DNA of 14,947 nucleotides, taken from positions 1 to 14,947 of the forward strand of contig CAZBNU010000088.1 in the NCBI GenBank assembly GCA_964493075.1, in the 5' to 3' direction. Under the pieces are notes generated by a model that saw only the letters and a list, made by a program, of their open reading frames with translations, searched no databases and was not told the origin of the DNA. Source of the DNA: SLFT01 sp964493075. GTDB lineage: Bacteria > Hydrogenedentota > Hydrogenedentia > Hydrogenedentales > CAITNO01. Shown in pieces: positions 5,875-13,347 of this stretch (positions are counted from its first letter, which is position 1; each line of letters begins with the position of its first letter). The translations under genes were made by a program, and so were the position numbers.

Positions 5875-8073
5875 ATGGAACTTCTTTACACCTCACTGGT
5901 ACTGCTTGCAGCGGGTACCCTATACGAACCGGAAAACAGGCCCATTATTCCTGACCTGCCTTCGGCTCACCTGGAACTCAACTGGGCGGATTTGAAATCG
6001 TTGCTGGAACAAATCCAGCCTGCCCGGGAACAAGCCATACACAAATCCGCACCACCGCCGATCCCCTGGATCATCAATTCCGTCATGTTTACGGCGGATG
6101 CAACAGCAGCCAGCACGGCGCGGGTTGAGGCAGAATACCAATTCCACCTGTGGGCAGAGGAGTGGAGCAAAATCCCGCTTTTTGGCGCTGAAGTGGCGCT
6201 TGAATCAGCCACCCTGAACGGCAACCCCACCTTTCCTTTTACGGAGAACGAGCAGTTCACGTTGTTGCTGAACAAACCCGGCCTTCATGAGTTCAAGGCG
6301 GTTTTTCATGTGCCGCTCGTGAGGAAAGGCGAAGAGACTGTTTTTGAATTTCCCTGTGCCCGAAGCAGTGTCTCCCGGATGGCGTTGCATCTGGGCGATT
6401 CTGACGTGTTGGTGAGCGCGCCAACAGCGGCCAGCATCCGTTCCAGCAAGGCGGGGAACGGCAAGGTTACGGACATGATATTCCGGGGCAGCGACAAGAT
6501 TACGGTCAGTTGGAAACTGCCGCCCAAACCTGCACCTCCCAAAGAGACGCCCCTTATCGCCTGCAACAAGTCAACCCTCGCCACAGTTTCCGAACGGTTG
6601 ATCGCCTGCCAAAGCCTGTTGCAATTTGATGTCTTGCGAAGCGATACACGGGAGTTCAAACTGCGCCTTCCTGTCAATGCGCGGGTCACTACGGTTGCCG
6701 CTGACGGCGGCGAATGGACTTCACAGGCGGCGGGGGATTTTCAGATAGTGGTCCTATCACTGAAGCAGGCCGTGAAAAATCAGTATGACATGGTTGTACA
6801 CTATGAAGTTCCGATTCCTGAATCGGTAATCTCCATTGTGCTGCCCCATCTTGAGGTGCTCGACCTGACACGGCAGTCCGGTTTTCTGGCGGTGGCCACA
6901 CGCGGTCCCGTGGAAACATCCGTCGGTGATCTGCCAACAGGCATCCGGCAGATTGACACCAATGACTTGCCGGCAGCGCTACGCATGCAGGCGCTAGATC
7001 CCATCCTGCACGCCTTTTCCGTGACCGAAAACGCCATGCCGCCTGTCCTGAATCTCCGCCGCCTCAAAGAGGTGTCCGTGCAGGTGGCGGCCATTGATGA
7101 AGCGCGCTATGAATCGGTCATCACCGACGAGGGACTCATGCTGACCCGGGCGGCCTATGTTGTGCGTAACAACCTGAAAAAATTCCTGCGGGTTGATCTC
7201 GGTCCTGATGTGGAGGTGTGGAGCGCAACCGTTTCCGGGCGTGAAGTGCGGCCTGCACGTGAGAACGATGACAGTGCGTCAACCGCAATCCTCATTCCGC
7301 TGGCCAAATCCAACGAGACAGGTCGCAGGGTGAATGCCTTTCCCGTGGAACTGTACTACTTCCATCGTTTGCCTGAACTGACGGGGTGGACAGAAGCGCT
7401 TTCGCTGGCAGCGCCAACCACGGATATTACCGCCAACTATGTTACCTGGGAAGTGCTGCTCCCCGAATCACAACGGCTATACCACACACTGGGCGATTTC
7501 ACTTGGGTAACACATTTGCCGCCTGTGCCCCACGCACCTGCCCCACAGGTCAATCGGCAGCAGGGAACGGTATCCTTTGCCACCCCTGGCGGTTCCACGG
7601 AAACGTTGTATCGTCTGCGGGAGGGTATGGAGAAGAAGTCCTCACCCAAGAGCGCCCCCGTATCCGTTCGCCCTGCGCCTGTCGTTACCCCCGCTGCAAC
7701 CGGTATCCAGCCGGTTCAGATGGAATTGCCACAGGTTGGCAAGTCCTATTATTTTGAACGGCACCTTGTTCCAGAAAATTCCGTGTTGAAACTGGAATTG
7801 CGTACCTACAACAGTCAACTTGCGTCCCTGTTGAAGATGCTGCGCCGTGCCATCGCATTAGTCTTCGGTTTTCTGGTAGTCGGTCGTCTGCTGAAACACT
7901 TCACCCCTCTGACACAAGTCAACACGGCCGTTGTCTTTGTGCTGGCAGCAGTGGCCGCCCATTATCTTGGCATGTCCTTCTTCGCCTTTACAGGCTGGAT
8001 GCTGCTGGGTGCTATCCCGTCAGTGATTCTACAGCTGCGCCGTAGTTTAGCCCGTGTTTCCGAAGAAGTTTAG
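5875..8073 (+). CDS. Large exported protein with C-terminal membrane helices, function unknown
   Basis: This 732-residue protein is not one I recognise. It starts with a short hydrophobic segment (about residues 3-16, LLYTSLVLLAAGTLY) that could be a signal peptide or anchor. A long region rich in beta strands follows (about 60-570), then a Pro/Ala-rich linker (about 586-620). Three hydrophobic segments near the C-terminus (about 659-673, 682-700, 702-720) should fix it in the inner membrane with most of the protein outside the cytoplasm. Residues 578-586 (YRLREGMEK) echo the YRLREGVER motif of the pseudopilin-type proteins in this window. GGAGG at 5863-5867 gives a strong ribosome binding site 7 bases before the ATG. 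It follows the 4969 gene by 69 bp and precedes the next gene by 14 bp. It may act as an envelope partner of the sigma/anti-sigma pair; this is inference from position only. Confidence 0.88.
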   Translation: MELLYTSLVLLAAGTLYEPENRPIIPDLPSAHLELNWADLKSLLEQIQPAREQAIHKSAPPPIPWIINSVMFTADATAASTARVEAEYQFHLWAEEWSKIPLFGAEVALESATLNGNPTFPFTENEQFTLLLNKPGLHEFKAVFHVPLVRKGEETVFEFPCARSSVSRMALHLGDSDVLVSAPTAASIRSSKAGNGKVTDMIFRGSDKITVSWKLPPKPAPPKETPLIACNKSTLATVSERLIACQSLLQFDVLRSDTREFKLRLPVNARVTTVAADGGEWTSQAAGDFQIVVLSLKQAVKNQYDMVVHYEVPIPESVISIVLPHLEVLDLTRQSGFLAVATRGPVETSVGDLPTGIRQIDTNDLPAALRMQALDPILHAFSVTENAMPPVLNLRRLKEVSVQVAAIDEARYESVITDEGLMLTRAAYVVRNNLKKFLRVDLGPDVEVWSATVSGREVRPARENDDSASTAILIPLAKSNETGRRVNAFPVELYYFHRLPELTGWTEALSLAAPTTDITANYVTWEVLLPESQRLYHTLGDFTWVTHLPPVPHAPAPQVNRQQGTVSFATPGGSTETLYRLREGMEKKSSPKSAPVSVRPAPVVTPAATGIQPVQMELPQVGKSYYFERHLVPENSVLKLELRTYNSQLASLLKMLRRAIALVFGFLVVGRLLKHFTPLTQVNTAVVFVLAAVAAHYLGMSFFAFTGWMLLGAIPSVILQLRRSLARVSEEV

Positions 8074-8087
8074 GAAAGGAGCAAGCC

Positions 8088-8858
8088 ATGAAAAAGACAA
8101 GACTCTGGGAATGGATCATTGCGCTCACAATCATTGTGGTGCTTGCGGCGCTGCTGCTTCCGGCGTTGGCGCGATCACGCGAGGCTGCTCGCCGTTCTTC
8201 CTGCCAGAACAATCTCAAGCAGATGGGGCTTATCATGAGGATGTACGCAAACGAATTTGAGATGATGTACCCGCCGCCAAGTCCCATACCGGGCAACTGG
8301 ACCTTTGACGCCAACGTCATTTATCCTGAGTATCTGACGGATCCAAGCGTCCTGCGTTGCCCAAGCAGCCCCTACCATAACCTCGCCGACTTTACGCTCA
8401 AGGACAACTTTGAACATCCCGGCGCACAGATCGGCACCTTCCATCCCGACTGCGTATCCTCCATGTTCTACATCTATACGGGGTACGAAATCCTGTACGA
8501 TGAACAGGCGCAGGCGCTCGGAGATGCTCGAAATATGTTGCCCGATGGGTATTTTGGCGCAACGGACATCGCCATACCGGCCACCGGACGCACCCTTGAT
8601 AAACCTGCCGACCCCAACAACCCGTCCGCCGCCGCGCTATACCTTTCACGGCTTCCCGTGGTGTGGGATCGTATCGGTTCAGAAGGGAAAGAAACCAACC
8701 ATGTTCCTGCCGGGGCCAATGTGCTGTTTGCCGATGGACATGTTGAGTTCAGAAGATACAGTTACTACAACACACCGGAAGATTTTCCTGTGACCTGGGT
8801 ATCGGCGGCAGTGTTTGGCGATAGCATACCGGCCCTTTCCCGTGATTGCTATGACTAA
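8088..8858 (+). CDS. Pseudopilin-like membrane protein lacking the prepilin cleavage site
   Basis: This 256-residue protein begins MKKTRLWEWIIALTIIVVLA, so the hydrophobic helix starts almost at the N-terminus. It then shows the same neck as the canonical prepilin (LLPALARSREAARRSSCQNN) and a DUF1559-like domain ending in H205-x(10)-D216-G217 with NVLFADGHVEF. Aligned to GFTLIE, the Gly at the cleavage point is Lys, while the Glu at pilin position 5 is kept (E8). Prepilin peptidase should therefore not process it, and it should stay as a membrane-anchored protein with its C-terminal domain outside. AAAGGAG at 8076-8082 precedes the ATG. The 14-bp gap from the 732-residue protein points to co-transcription. 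It may be a minor, non-assembling pseudopilin or a sensor subunit. It is the last gene before the convergent junction. Confidence 0.9.
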   Translation: MKKTRLWEWIIALTIIVVLAALLLPALARSREAARRSSCQNNLKQMGLIMRMYANEFEMMYPPPSPIPGNWTFDANVIYPEYLTDPSVLRCPSSPYHNLADFTLKDNFEHPGAQIGTFHPDCVSSMFYIYTGYEILYDEQAQALGDARNMLPDGYFGATDIAIPATGRTLDKPADPNNPSAAALYLSRLPVVWDRIGSEGKETNHVPAGANVLFADGHVEFRRYSYYNTPEDFPVTWVSAAVFGDSIPALSRDCYD

Positions 8859-8894
8859 GTACCAGACATAGGATGACACCTGTTCTCCTGTAAC

Positions 8895-8950
8895 GGCACA
8901 AAGCCGCAGACGGTAGCATGATGTCCTCCACTACACTGCGGCTTTGTGCC
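8895..8950. terminator. Perfect 15-bp inverted repeat at the convergent junction, possible bidirectional terminator
   Basis: Arms GGCACAAAGCCGCAG (8895-8909) and CTGCGGCTTTGTGCC (8936-8950) are perfectly complementary, with a 26-base loop. The position between two convergent genes fits a terminator. The loop is long and no T-run follows on either strand, so this is only a candidate. Confidence 0.45.
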
Positions 8951-8953
8951 CAA

Positions 8954-8990
8954 TTTCTCTTGTTCCCACGCACAGCATGGGAACGAGAAA
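8954..8990. repeat. Short dispersed palindromic repeat, copy 2
   Basis: Arms at 8954-8968 (TTTCTCTTGTTCCCA) and 8978-8990 (TGGGAACGAGAAA) pair apart from two extra T, around the 9-base loop CGCACAGCA. The core at 8963-8983 is the inverted partner of the copy at 711-736. It may add to termination between the convergent genes. Confidence 0.7.
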
Positions 8991-9025
8991 TATCTTCCTG
9001 TGAAATACCCATGTTTACAGGCAGC

Positions 9026-10564
9026 TTAGGTACTTTCTTCCTCTTCGGGCAGGGCTATGATGGCAGCGGCGTCATTCTCAAGTGCGGGAAAATCTAATCC
9101 TTCCACTTCTTGGAGGCTTCTCCCTGCAATGCCCTGCAAGTCGCCGTACATGCCGACTGTGGCTTCCATTACACGCCCGATTTGTGCTTCCCGCTTTGCC
9201 CATTGCTTCATTATCGCCTTTTTCTCTTTGGCCAGGTCTTCCTGCATGGAGGAGAAGGCTTCGACAATGGCCTCGACGCGTTGGCGGAAACGCGGCCCAA
9301 TGAGGTATTGATAGACTACCTCGGCTTTTGTCTTTTGCCCTTCGTTGGCCTGTCGCGCTAGTGCAACTTCAATGAGCATCTGACGCAGACAAATGGCAAC
9401 AGGAATGGCTGCCTGTGGGTGCGTTACCCAGACGCCGTCAACGAAATCAAAAGAATCAATGTCTTTGGGGAGCGTCTGGCTGACCATTACCGCCACATCG
9501 GCTTTGGCGGTGCGCTGATCGTCACGAAGTTTGGGGAGCCATCCGGCGCTCCAGGCTTTGGTCCTTTTGGATTCCCAGAGTATTTTCCCGCACTCCTGTG
9601 ACATCGGGCCAACCACGCATTGCACTACGTCACCGCCAAACTCACCTTTCGGGACGGGTTCGATGGTGTCAACAGGGAATTTGTTTGTGAGAAGGGTTTC
9701 CAATTCCAGTTCCTGGACTTCTCCCTGGAGTTGCTGGGACCCTTGTTCCGCTCTTCGTTTCAGGTCTTCGATCTGTTTCTGCATTGAGGAAATGGTTTGC
9801 TGGCTTTCCATGAGTTTTAATCCGAGCGCTTCTTCGGCCTCTTTGCGGGCCCGTTCGCGAGTAGCATCGAGCCCCTCTTGTACACGCTTCTCGACAGTCA
9901 GTTCCAGTTCACGTTTGGCGTCATCCAGTTCACGCTGCTTCCGGAGCAGTTCCGTCTGCGCCTTCTGCGCTTCGGCCAGTTTTTCGTCTCGAGACTTCAA
10001 TATTTCCTGAAGGTCGGCTATATCCTTTGCACGCTGCTCCAAGTCTTCCGCCAAGGCCAATTTAACTCGCTTCTCAGCATCCGCCGCGATTTTTTCGCGG
10101 CCCTCGCGAAGCCGTTCCTCAACGGAGAGTTCGAGTTCCTTCCTGGCGTCCTCCAATTCACGCCGCTCACGTGCCAATTCGGCTTGTGCCTTCTGGGCCT
10201 CGGCTAATTTTGAATTCCGTTCCTTGACAATCTCCTGAAGGCCAACAATTTCCTCTGCTTTCTGCTGCAACTCGGCGTCCAATGCCAATTTAGCTTTTGC
10301 TGCCTCTGCGGCTACGATTTTACCGCGCTCCTCCTGGAGTTTTTCGGCCACTTGCGCATCAAGTTCCTGTGTTGCTTTGGCGAGGGATGCTTCCCGTTCC
10401 TTAATTGCAGCGGTTTGTTTGGCAATGGCGGCGTCCTTCGCGGCCATCTGCGCCTCCAGTTCCAAGCGCGTGGATGCAATCAGTGGCGCCGCCAGCGATT
10501 CCGTAAGTTTAATAACGGTCTGGCACTTTGGGCATGTTATGGTAGGTTCCATTATTTGTCCCAT
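9026..10564 (-). CDS. DUF2130 coiled-coil protein with PD-(D/E)xK-like nuclease domain
   Basis: This 512-residue protein has a short N-terminal CPKC motif (residues 11-14), a long charged coiled coil (about 30-280) and a C-terminal DUF2130 domain. The domain shows EVPKGE-like EPVPKGEFGGDVV (D312) and ILWESKRTKAW (E331, K333), a pattern matching the PD-(D/E)xK nuclease fold suggested for this family, followed by KLRDDQRTAKADVAVMVSQ. Function and substrate are not established; DNA binding or cleavage is plausible. The coiled coil contains a 76-residue tandem repeat. The start is set at ATG 10564, five bases after AAGGAG in the end of the upstream gene. GTG 10570 is an alternative that would overlap the upstream stop. 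It is the second gene of a two-gene operon with the phosphoesterase. Confidence 0.9.
   Translation of the reverse strand: MGQIMEPTITCPKCQTVIKLTESLAAPLIASTRLELEAQMAAKDAAIAKQTAAIKEREASLAKATQELDAQVAEKLQEERGKIVAAEAAKAKLALDAELQQKAEEIVGLQEIVKERNSKLAEAQKAQAELARERRELEDARKELELSVEERLREGREKIAADAEKRVKLALAEDLEQRAKDIADLQEILKSRDEKLAEAQKAQTELLRKQRELDDAKRELELTVEKRVQEGLDATRERARKEAEEALGLKLMESQQTISSMQKQIEDLKRRAEQGSQQLQGEVQELELETLLTNKFPVDTIEPVPKGEFGGDVVQCVVGPMSQECGKILWESKRTKAWSAGWLPKLRDDQRTAKADVAVMVSQTLPKDIDSFDFVDGVWVTHPQAAIPVAICLRQMLIEVALARQANEGQKTKAEVVYQYLIGPRFRQRVEAIVEAFSSMQEDLAKEKKAIMKQWAKREAQIGRVMEATVGMYGDLQGIAGRSLQEVEGLDFPALENDAAAIIALPEEEEST
9833..10288 (-). repeat. Two tandem 228-bp units coding for 76-residue coiled-coil repeats
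   Basis: Inside the DUF2130 gene, unit 1 (10288-10061) and unit 2 (10060-9833) code for parallel stretches that both begin LAL and share LAEAQKAQxEL, REL-D-A-ELEL and VE-R segments. At the protein level the units are clearly homologous and ungapped over about 70 residues. They lengthen the coiled coil, apparently by one internal duplication that has since diverged. Confidence 0.75.
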
Positions 10565-10566
10565 GT

Positions 10567-11877
10567 TCACTCCTTCTCTTTATGGTCGTATTTAATGGGC
10601 AGTTCTGTGTATGCAGGAATGGCGGCGCCCAAATCCGGTTGTTGTCCGAAAATGGAGATGCGCTGCAGCAGCGAAAGTGTGTCCGGGACTTGCTTCTCCA
10701 GTACATGATACTGGACGATAATCCTGTCGTCCTTCTCCGAAACATGGAAATAGCCCAACTGGTAGGAAGGACAATAGACGTCGGGCAACAGGAAAAACCG
10801 GGACGGTACGCGGGTAAGGCGCTTGATCCAGGAGCCTGTGTTGAGAATGGCACGCCCCTGCATTACTTCCATGCTGGCAATATGGGAATGGCCGAAAATG
10901 AACAGCACCACTTCCGGGTGTTCTTCAAAGATACGTGCTGCCGTGGCGGTATATTCGTCGTTTTTCTTTTCCCGCAGCGACTGGGATATGTCCAGATTAT
11001 AGCGCAGCAATACCTTGCGTATGTCGTGACGGATCAGGAGCAGCGGAAAGGCGAAGAGCACCATGCTGACAAAGGCCATGCCGCCAATAAGAAAAAAGGC
11101 GTCAAGCAGGTAGCCCGGCGTTCCGAAGGTAAGCGTGAAACTCGACAGGAACCTGCCGGGCGCGACAATGCCGCCTAGTTCCAACAGTGCGCCCACTACC
11201 ATGAAAGCGCTTGCGCTGAACGCCAGCAGGAACGGGATGGCAAGCACCTGTAAATAGGTGCTCATTTCACGGTAGAAATAATTCGACAGCAGCCAGTGGG
11301 GCACGTATTCTGTAGGGTATACCGATTCAATGTCCTTCACCCATTTTTCAGTGCGGTTGCGGGCACGCTGTCCTGCCGCGCTGATGATGTTGGTGGTGAC
11401 ATAATACCCGAAGGGACGGCATGCCGGATTGCCGAAATCGTCAAAGCGGTTATAGTCGTCATGCTGATGGCCATGCTCTATCCAAAGAGTGCGCCCTTCC
11501 AGTTCACGGGTGAGGGATACCACCGGTTCCAAGTGGATGTTATAGGCGCGCAAAATGTTCCCGAATTCCGGGTCAGTCGCCAGTTCATGGTCGTGGTTCC
11601 CCGGAATGACAGTGATGCGGATTTTCGTCCCTGTGCGCTGGAACTGGCGGAACAACTCGAAATGGGACGCAATAATGGCATGTAACTTGTCCACGCCGGT
11701 CAGGGAAGTAAATTCCCACAAACCGAGCAGGTCTCCGGCAATAATAAGTTCTGCATCCCCGGCCTTGTCTTCGAGTGTGTGCAGAAAATCTATCATTTCC
11801 GCTTCAAACTCGCACGCATCCAACGCACCATCCCCGCCGATGTGCATGTCGCTTATGAAATAGTATTCTCTCGCCAT
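10567..11877 (-). CDS. Calcineurin-type metallophosphoesterase with an inserted transmembrane hairpin
   Basis: This 436-residue protein carries the five metal-binding blocks of the superfamily: D10-x-H12 (SDMHIGG), G48-D49 (AGDLLGLW), G93-N94-H95-D96, H135-G-H137, and G329-H330-S-H332. The overall pattern resembles UDP-2,3-diacylglucosamine pyrophosphatase-like and related phosphoesterases, but it is much longer. Between the fourth and fifth blocks about 190 residues are inserted, including two hydrophobic segments (about 206-236 and 257-283). These should anchor the enzyme in the inner membrane with the active site on the cytoplasmic side. The start is ATG 11877, just before the first motif and preceded by GGATGAAG; an in-frame TTG at 11934 would add 19 residues without clear support. 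It overlaps or abuts the DUF2130 gene downstream. The substrate is unknown; a lipid or nucleotide-sugar diphosphate is possible. Confidence 0.88.
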   Translation of the reverse strand: MAREYYFISDMHIGGDGALDACEFEAEMIDFLHTLEDKAGDAELIIAGDLLGLWEFTSLTGVDKLHAIIASHFELFRQFQRTGTKIRITVIPGNHDHELATDPEFGNILRAYNIHLEPVVSLTRELEGRTLWIEHGHQHDDYNRFDDFGNPACRPFGYYVTTNIISAAGQRARNRTEKWVKDIESVYPTEYVPHWLLSNYFYREMSTYLQVLAIPFLLAFSASAFMVVGALLELGGIVAPGRFLSSFTLTFGTPGYLLDAFFLIGGMAFVSMVLFAFPLLLIRHDIRKVLLRYNLDISQSLREKKNDEYTATAARIFEEHPEVVLFIFGHSHIASMEVMQGRAILNTGSWIKRLTRVPSRFFLLPDVYCPSYQLGYFHVSEKDDRIIVQYHVLEKQVPDTLSLLQRISIFGQQPDLGAAIPAYTELPIKYDHKEKE

Positions 11878-12046
11878 CACTTCATCCAACAGTACCCAGA
11901 TTAGTTCGGATTTGGTAGTTAAGACAAAACTCAACTTATGCTAACCGCAGGTAAACATTTTTTTGCTAACCTGTGCGCATTCTGCACAGACCGCTTGTCA
12001 TAAGTCAAGCGTCACAACCCAAAGCACTAAAATAAAGGAACCTGTT
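11878..12046. promoter_or_regulatory. Divergent intergenic region with two small hairpins
   Basis: The minus-strand phosphoesterase operon and the plus-strand prepilin gene diverge here, so both promoters should lie in this stretch. Two hairpins are seen: CTGTGC/GCACAG (11971-11976, 11984-11989) and CGCTTG/CAAGCG (11992-11997, 12006-12011). AAGGA at 12035-12039 is the prepilin ribosome binding site. I could not fix a convincing -35/-10 pair on either strand. Confidence 0.4.
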
Positions 12047-13230
12047 ATGAAACAAAAGAAAAACGGTTTTACCCTCATCGAGCTGCTGGTAGTCATTGCC
12101 ATCATCGGTATTCTCGCGGCAATTCTGCTGCCTGCGCTGGCACGCGCGCGTGAAGCGGCCCNNNNNNNNNNNNNNNNNNNNNNNNNNNNNNNNNNNNNNN
12201 NNNNNNNNNNNNNNNNNNNNNNNNNNNNNNNNNNNNNNNNNNNNNNNNNNNNNNNNNNNNNGGTATTCTCGCGGCAATTCTGCTGCCTGCGCTGGCACGC
12301 GCGCGTGAAGCGGCCCGACGTTCCAGCTGCCAGAACAACCTGAAACAGATGGGTGTTATCCTGAAAATGTACAGCAACGAGTCGCCCGGCGAAAAATTCC
12401 CGCCCATGCAGGGTATTGCCCCGTACTACACCGATGGCTCCACCGGACTCTCAAGCAACTGCGACGGTCAGGACGAACCGGAAATTGGCTGTTCGGTTAC
12501 AGCGATTTATCCCGAATACCTGACGGACTGGAATGTATTGGTATGTCCCTCGGCCCCGGATGCGGGCGATGCCGCCGAGGCGTTGGCCATTATCGCGGAC
12601 AAACCTGGCATGATATGCGACAGCCCCTATAAAGGACTCGCCGACAATCCTTCCGATCACTACCACTATTTCGGCTGGGTAATTGACCGCTGCGACTATG
12701 ATGATCCTAAAACTGACCTGAGCATTCTGTCCGGTGTGCTTGGTGCCAGCCTGCCTGCCGAAACCTATGGTCCGTCCCAGATTATGGCGGTAGCTATTCC
12801 GCTGTTTATGGACGGTGCTTTTGGAATGGACCCCGTTGATGAGATGGAGGGCCAAAAAATCCGCAAGTTGCTTGACAGTGATATTGATGTAACAGCATCG
12901 CCTTATTCGTCCATCATTACTGATGTCAACGTTTGCGGCAACGGCGGCGGCACCAAAATCTACCGGCTTCGCGAAGGTGTGGAACGCTTCCTGATTACCG
13001 ACATCAATAATCCCGGCGCAAGCGCTCAGGCACAGTCTATGGTTCCCATGTACTGGGACAGCATCAGCAGCACTCCCGGTGGCGCAGCAGCCTTCAACCA
13101 TGTGCCCGGCGGCGCAAACGTGCTGTACATGGACGGTCACTGCACCTTCGTTCGCTACGAAGAACAGGGCGAGTTCCCCGCCAATTCAGTGTGGGCAAAC
13201 AGTTACGGCATGATTGCCGGCGCATTTTAA
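12047..13230 (+). CDS. Prepilin-type pseudopilin with H-x(10)-DG domain (interrupted by an assembly gap)
   Basis: The start MKQKKNGFTLIELLVVIAII carries a complete type IV/type II secretion prepilin signal: basic leader, G|F cleavage point and Glu at mature position 5. The neck AAILLPALARAREAA runs into the N-run. After the gap, RRSSCQNNLKQMG resumes the same protein in another frame. Removing the 100 N and one copy of the 55-bp duplicate restores one frame of 342 residues, so no real frameshift is needed. The C-terminal part has YRLREGVERFLITDI and NHVPGGANVLYMDGHC, matching the anti-sigma ectodomain. It should be cleaved and methylated by a prepilin peptidase and assembled in, or associated with, a pseudopilus or secretion system; no such machinery is in the window. 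ATG 12047 is supported by AAAGGA at 12034-12039. Confidence 0.9.
12107..12316. other. Scaffold gap (100 N) with identical 55-bp flanks
   Basis: Bases 12162-12261 are 100 N. The 55 bases before the gap (12107-12161) are identical to the 55 after it (12262-12316). Collapsing one copy and the N restores the reading frame (155 bases removed). This is the pattern of two overlapping contigs joined without merging, and 55 is a common assembler k-mer length. It is an assembly artefact, not biology. Confidence 0.95.
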
Positions 13231-13252
13231 TCCCCATACTCAGAAGTACGAG

Positions 13253-13287
13253 ACAGGCAGAAGCAATTTGTTTCTGCCTGTTTTTTT
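13253..13287 (+). terminator. Intrinsic terminator of the prepilin gene
   Basis: A perfect 10-bp stem ACAGGCAGAA (13253-13262) / TTCTGCCTGT (13272-13281) with a 9-base loop is followed by a run of seven T (13281-13287). It begins 22 bp after the prepilin stop codon, which is classic rho-independent geometry. Confidence 0.92.
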
Positions 13288-13318
13288 ATACAAAGGTGTT
13301 CCTGCTGCAATAATCTTC

Positions 13319-13347
13319 CAGAAACTGTCACAATATGACAGTTTCTG
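13319..13347 (-). terminator. Perfect 12-bp hairpin abutting the URO-D gene stop
   Basis: Arms CAGAAACTGTCA (13319-13330) and TGACAGTTTCTG (13336-13347) are perfectly complementary around the loop CAATA. The hairpin starts on the base next to the stop codon of the minus-strand gene. No T-run follows, so it may protect the 3' end of the transcript or act with the nearby terminator rather than being a full intrinsic terminator. Confidence 0.5.

Noticed and set aside
9057..10207. Several plus-strand open frames of 60-160 codons opposite the DUF2130 gene
   Set aside because: They are antisense shadows of a strongly biased coiled-coil coding sequence, with Ser/Leu/Cys-rich products and no ribosome binding sites.
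12107..12343. Apparent frameshift or duplicated neck in the prepilin gene
   Set aside because: The duplicate flanks a 100-N gap and collapsing it restores the frame, so it is an assembly artefact and not a real mutation.
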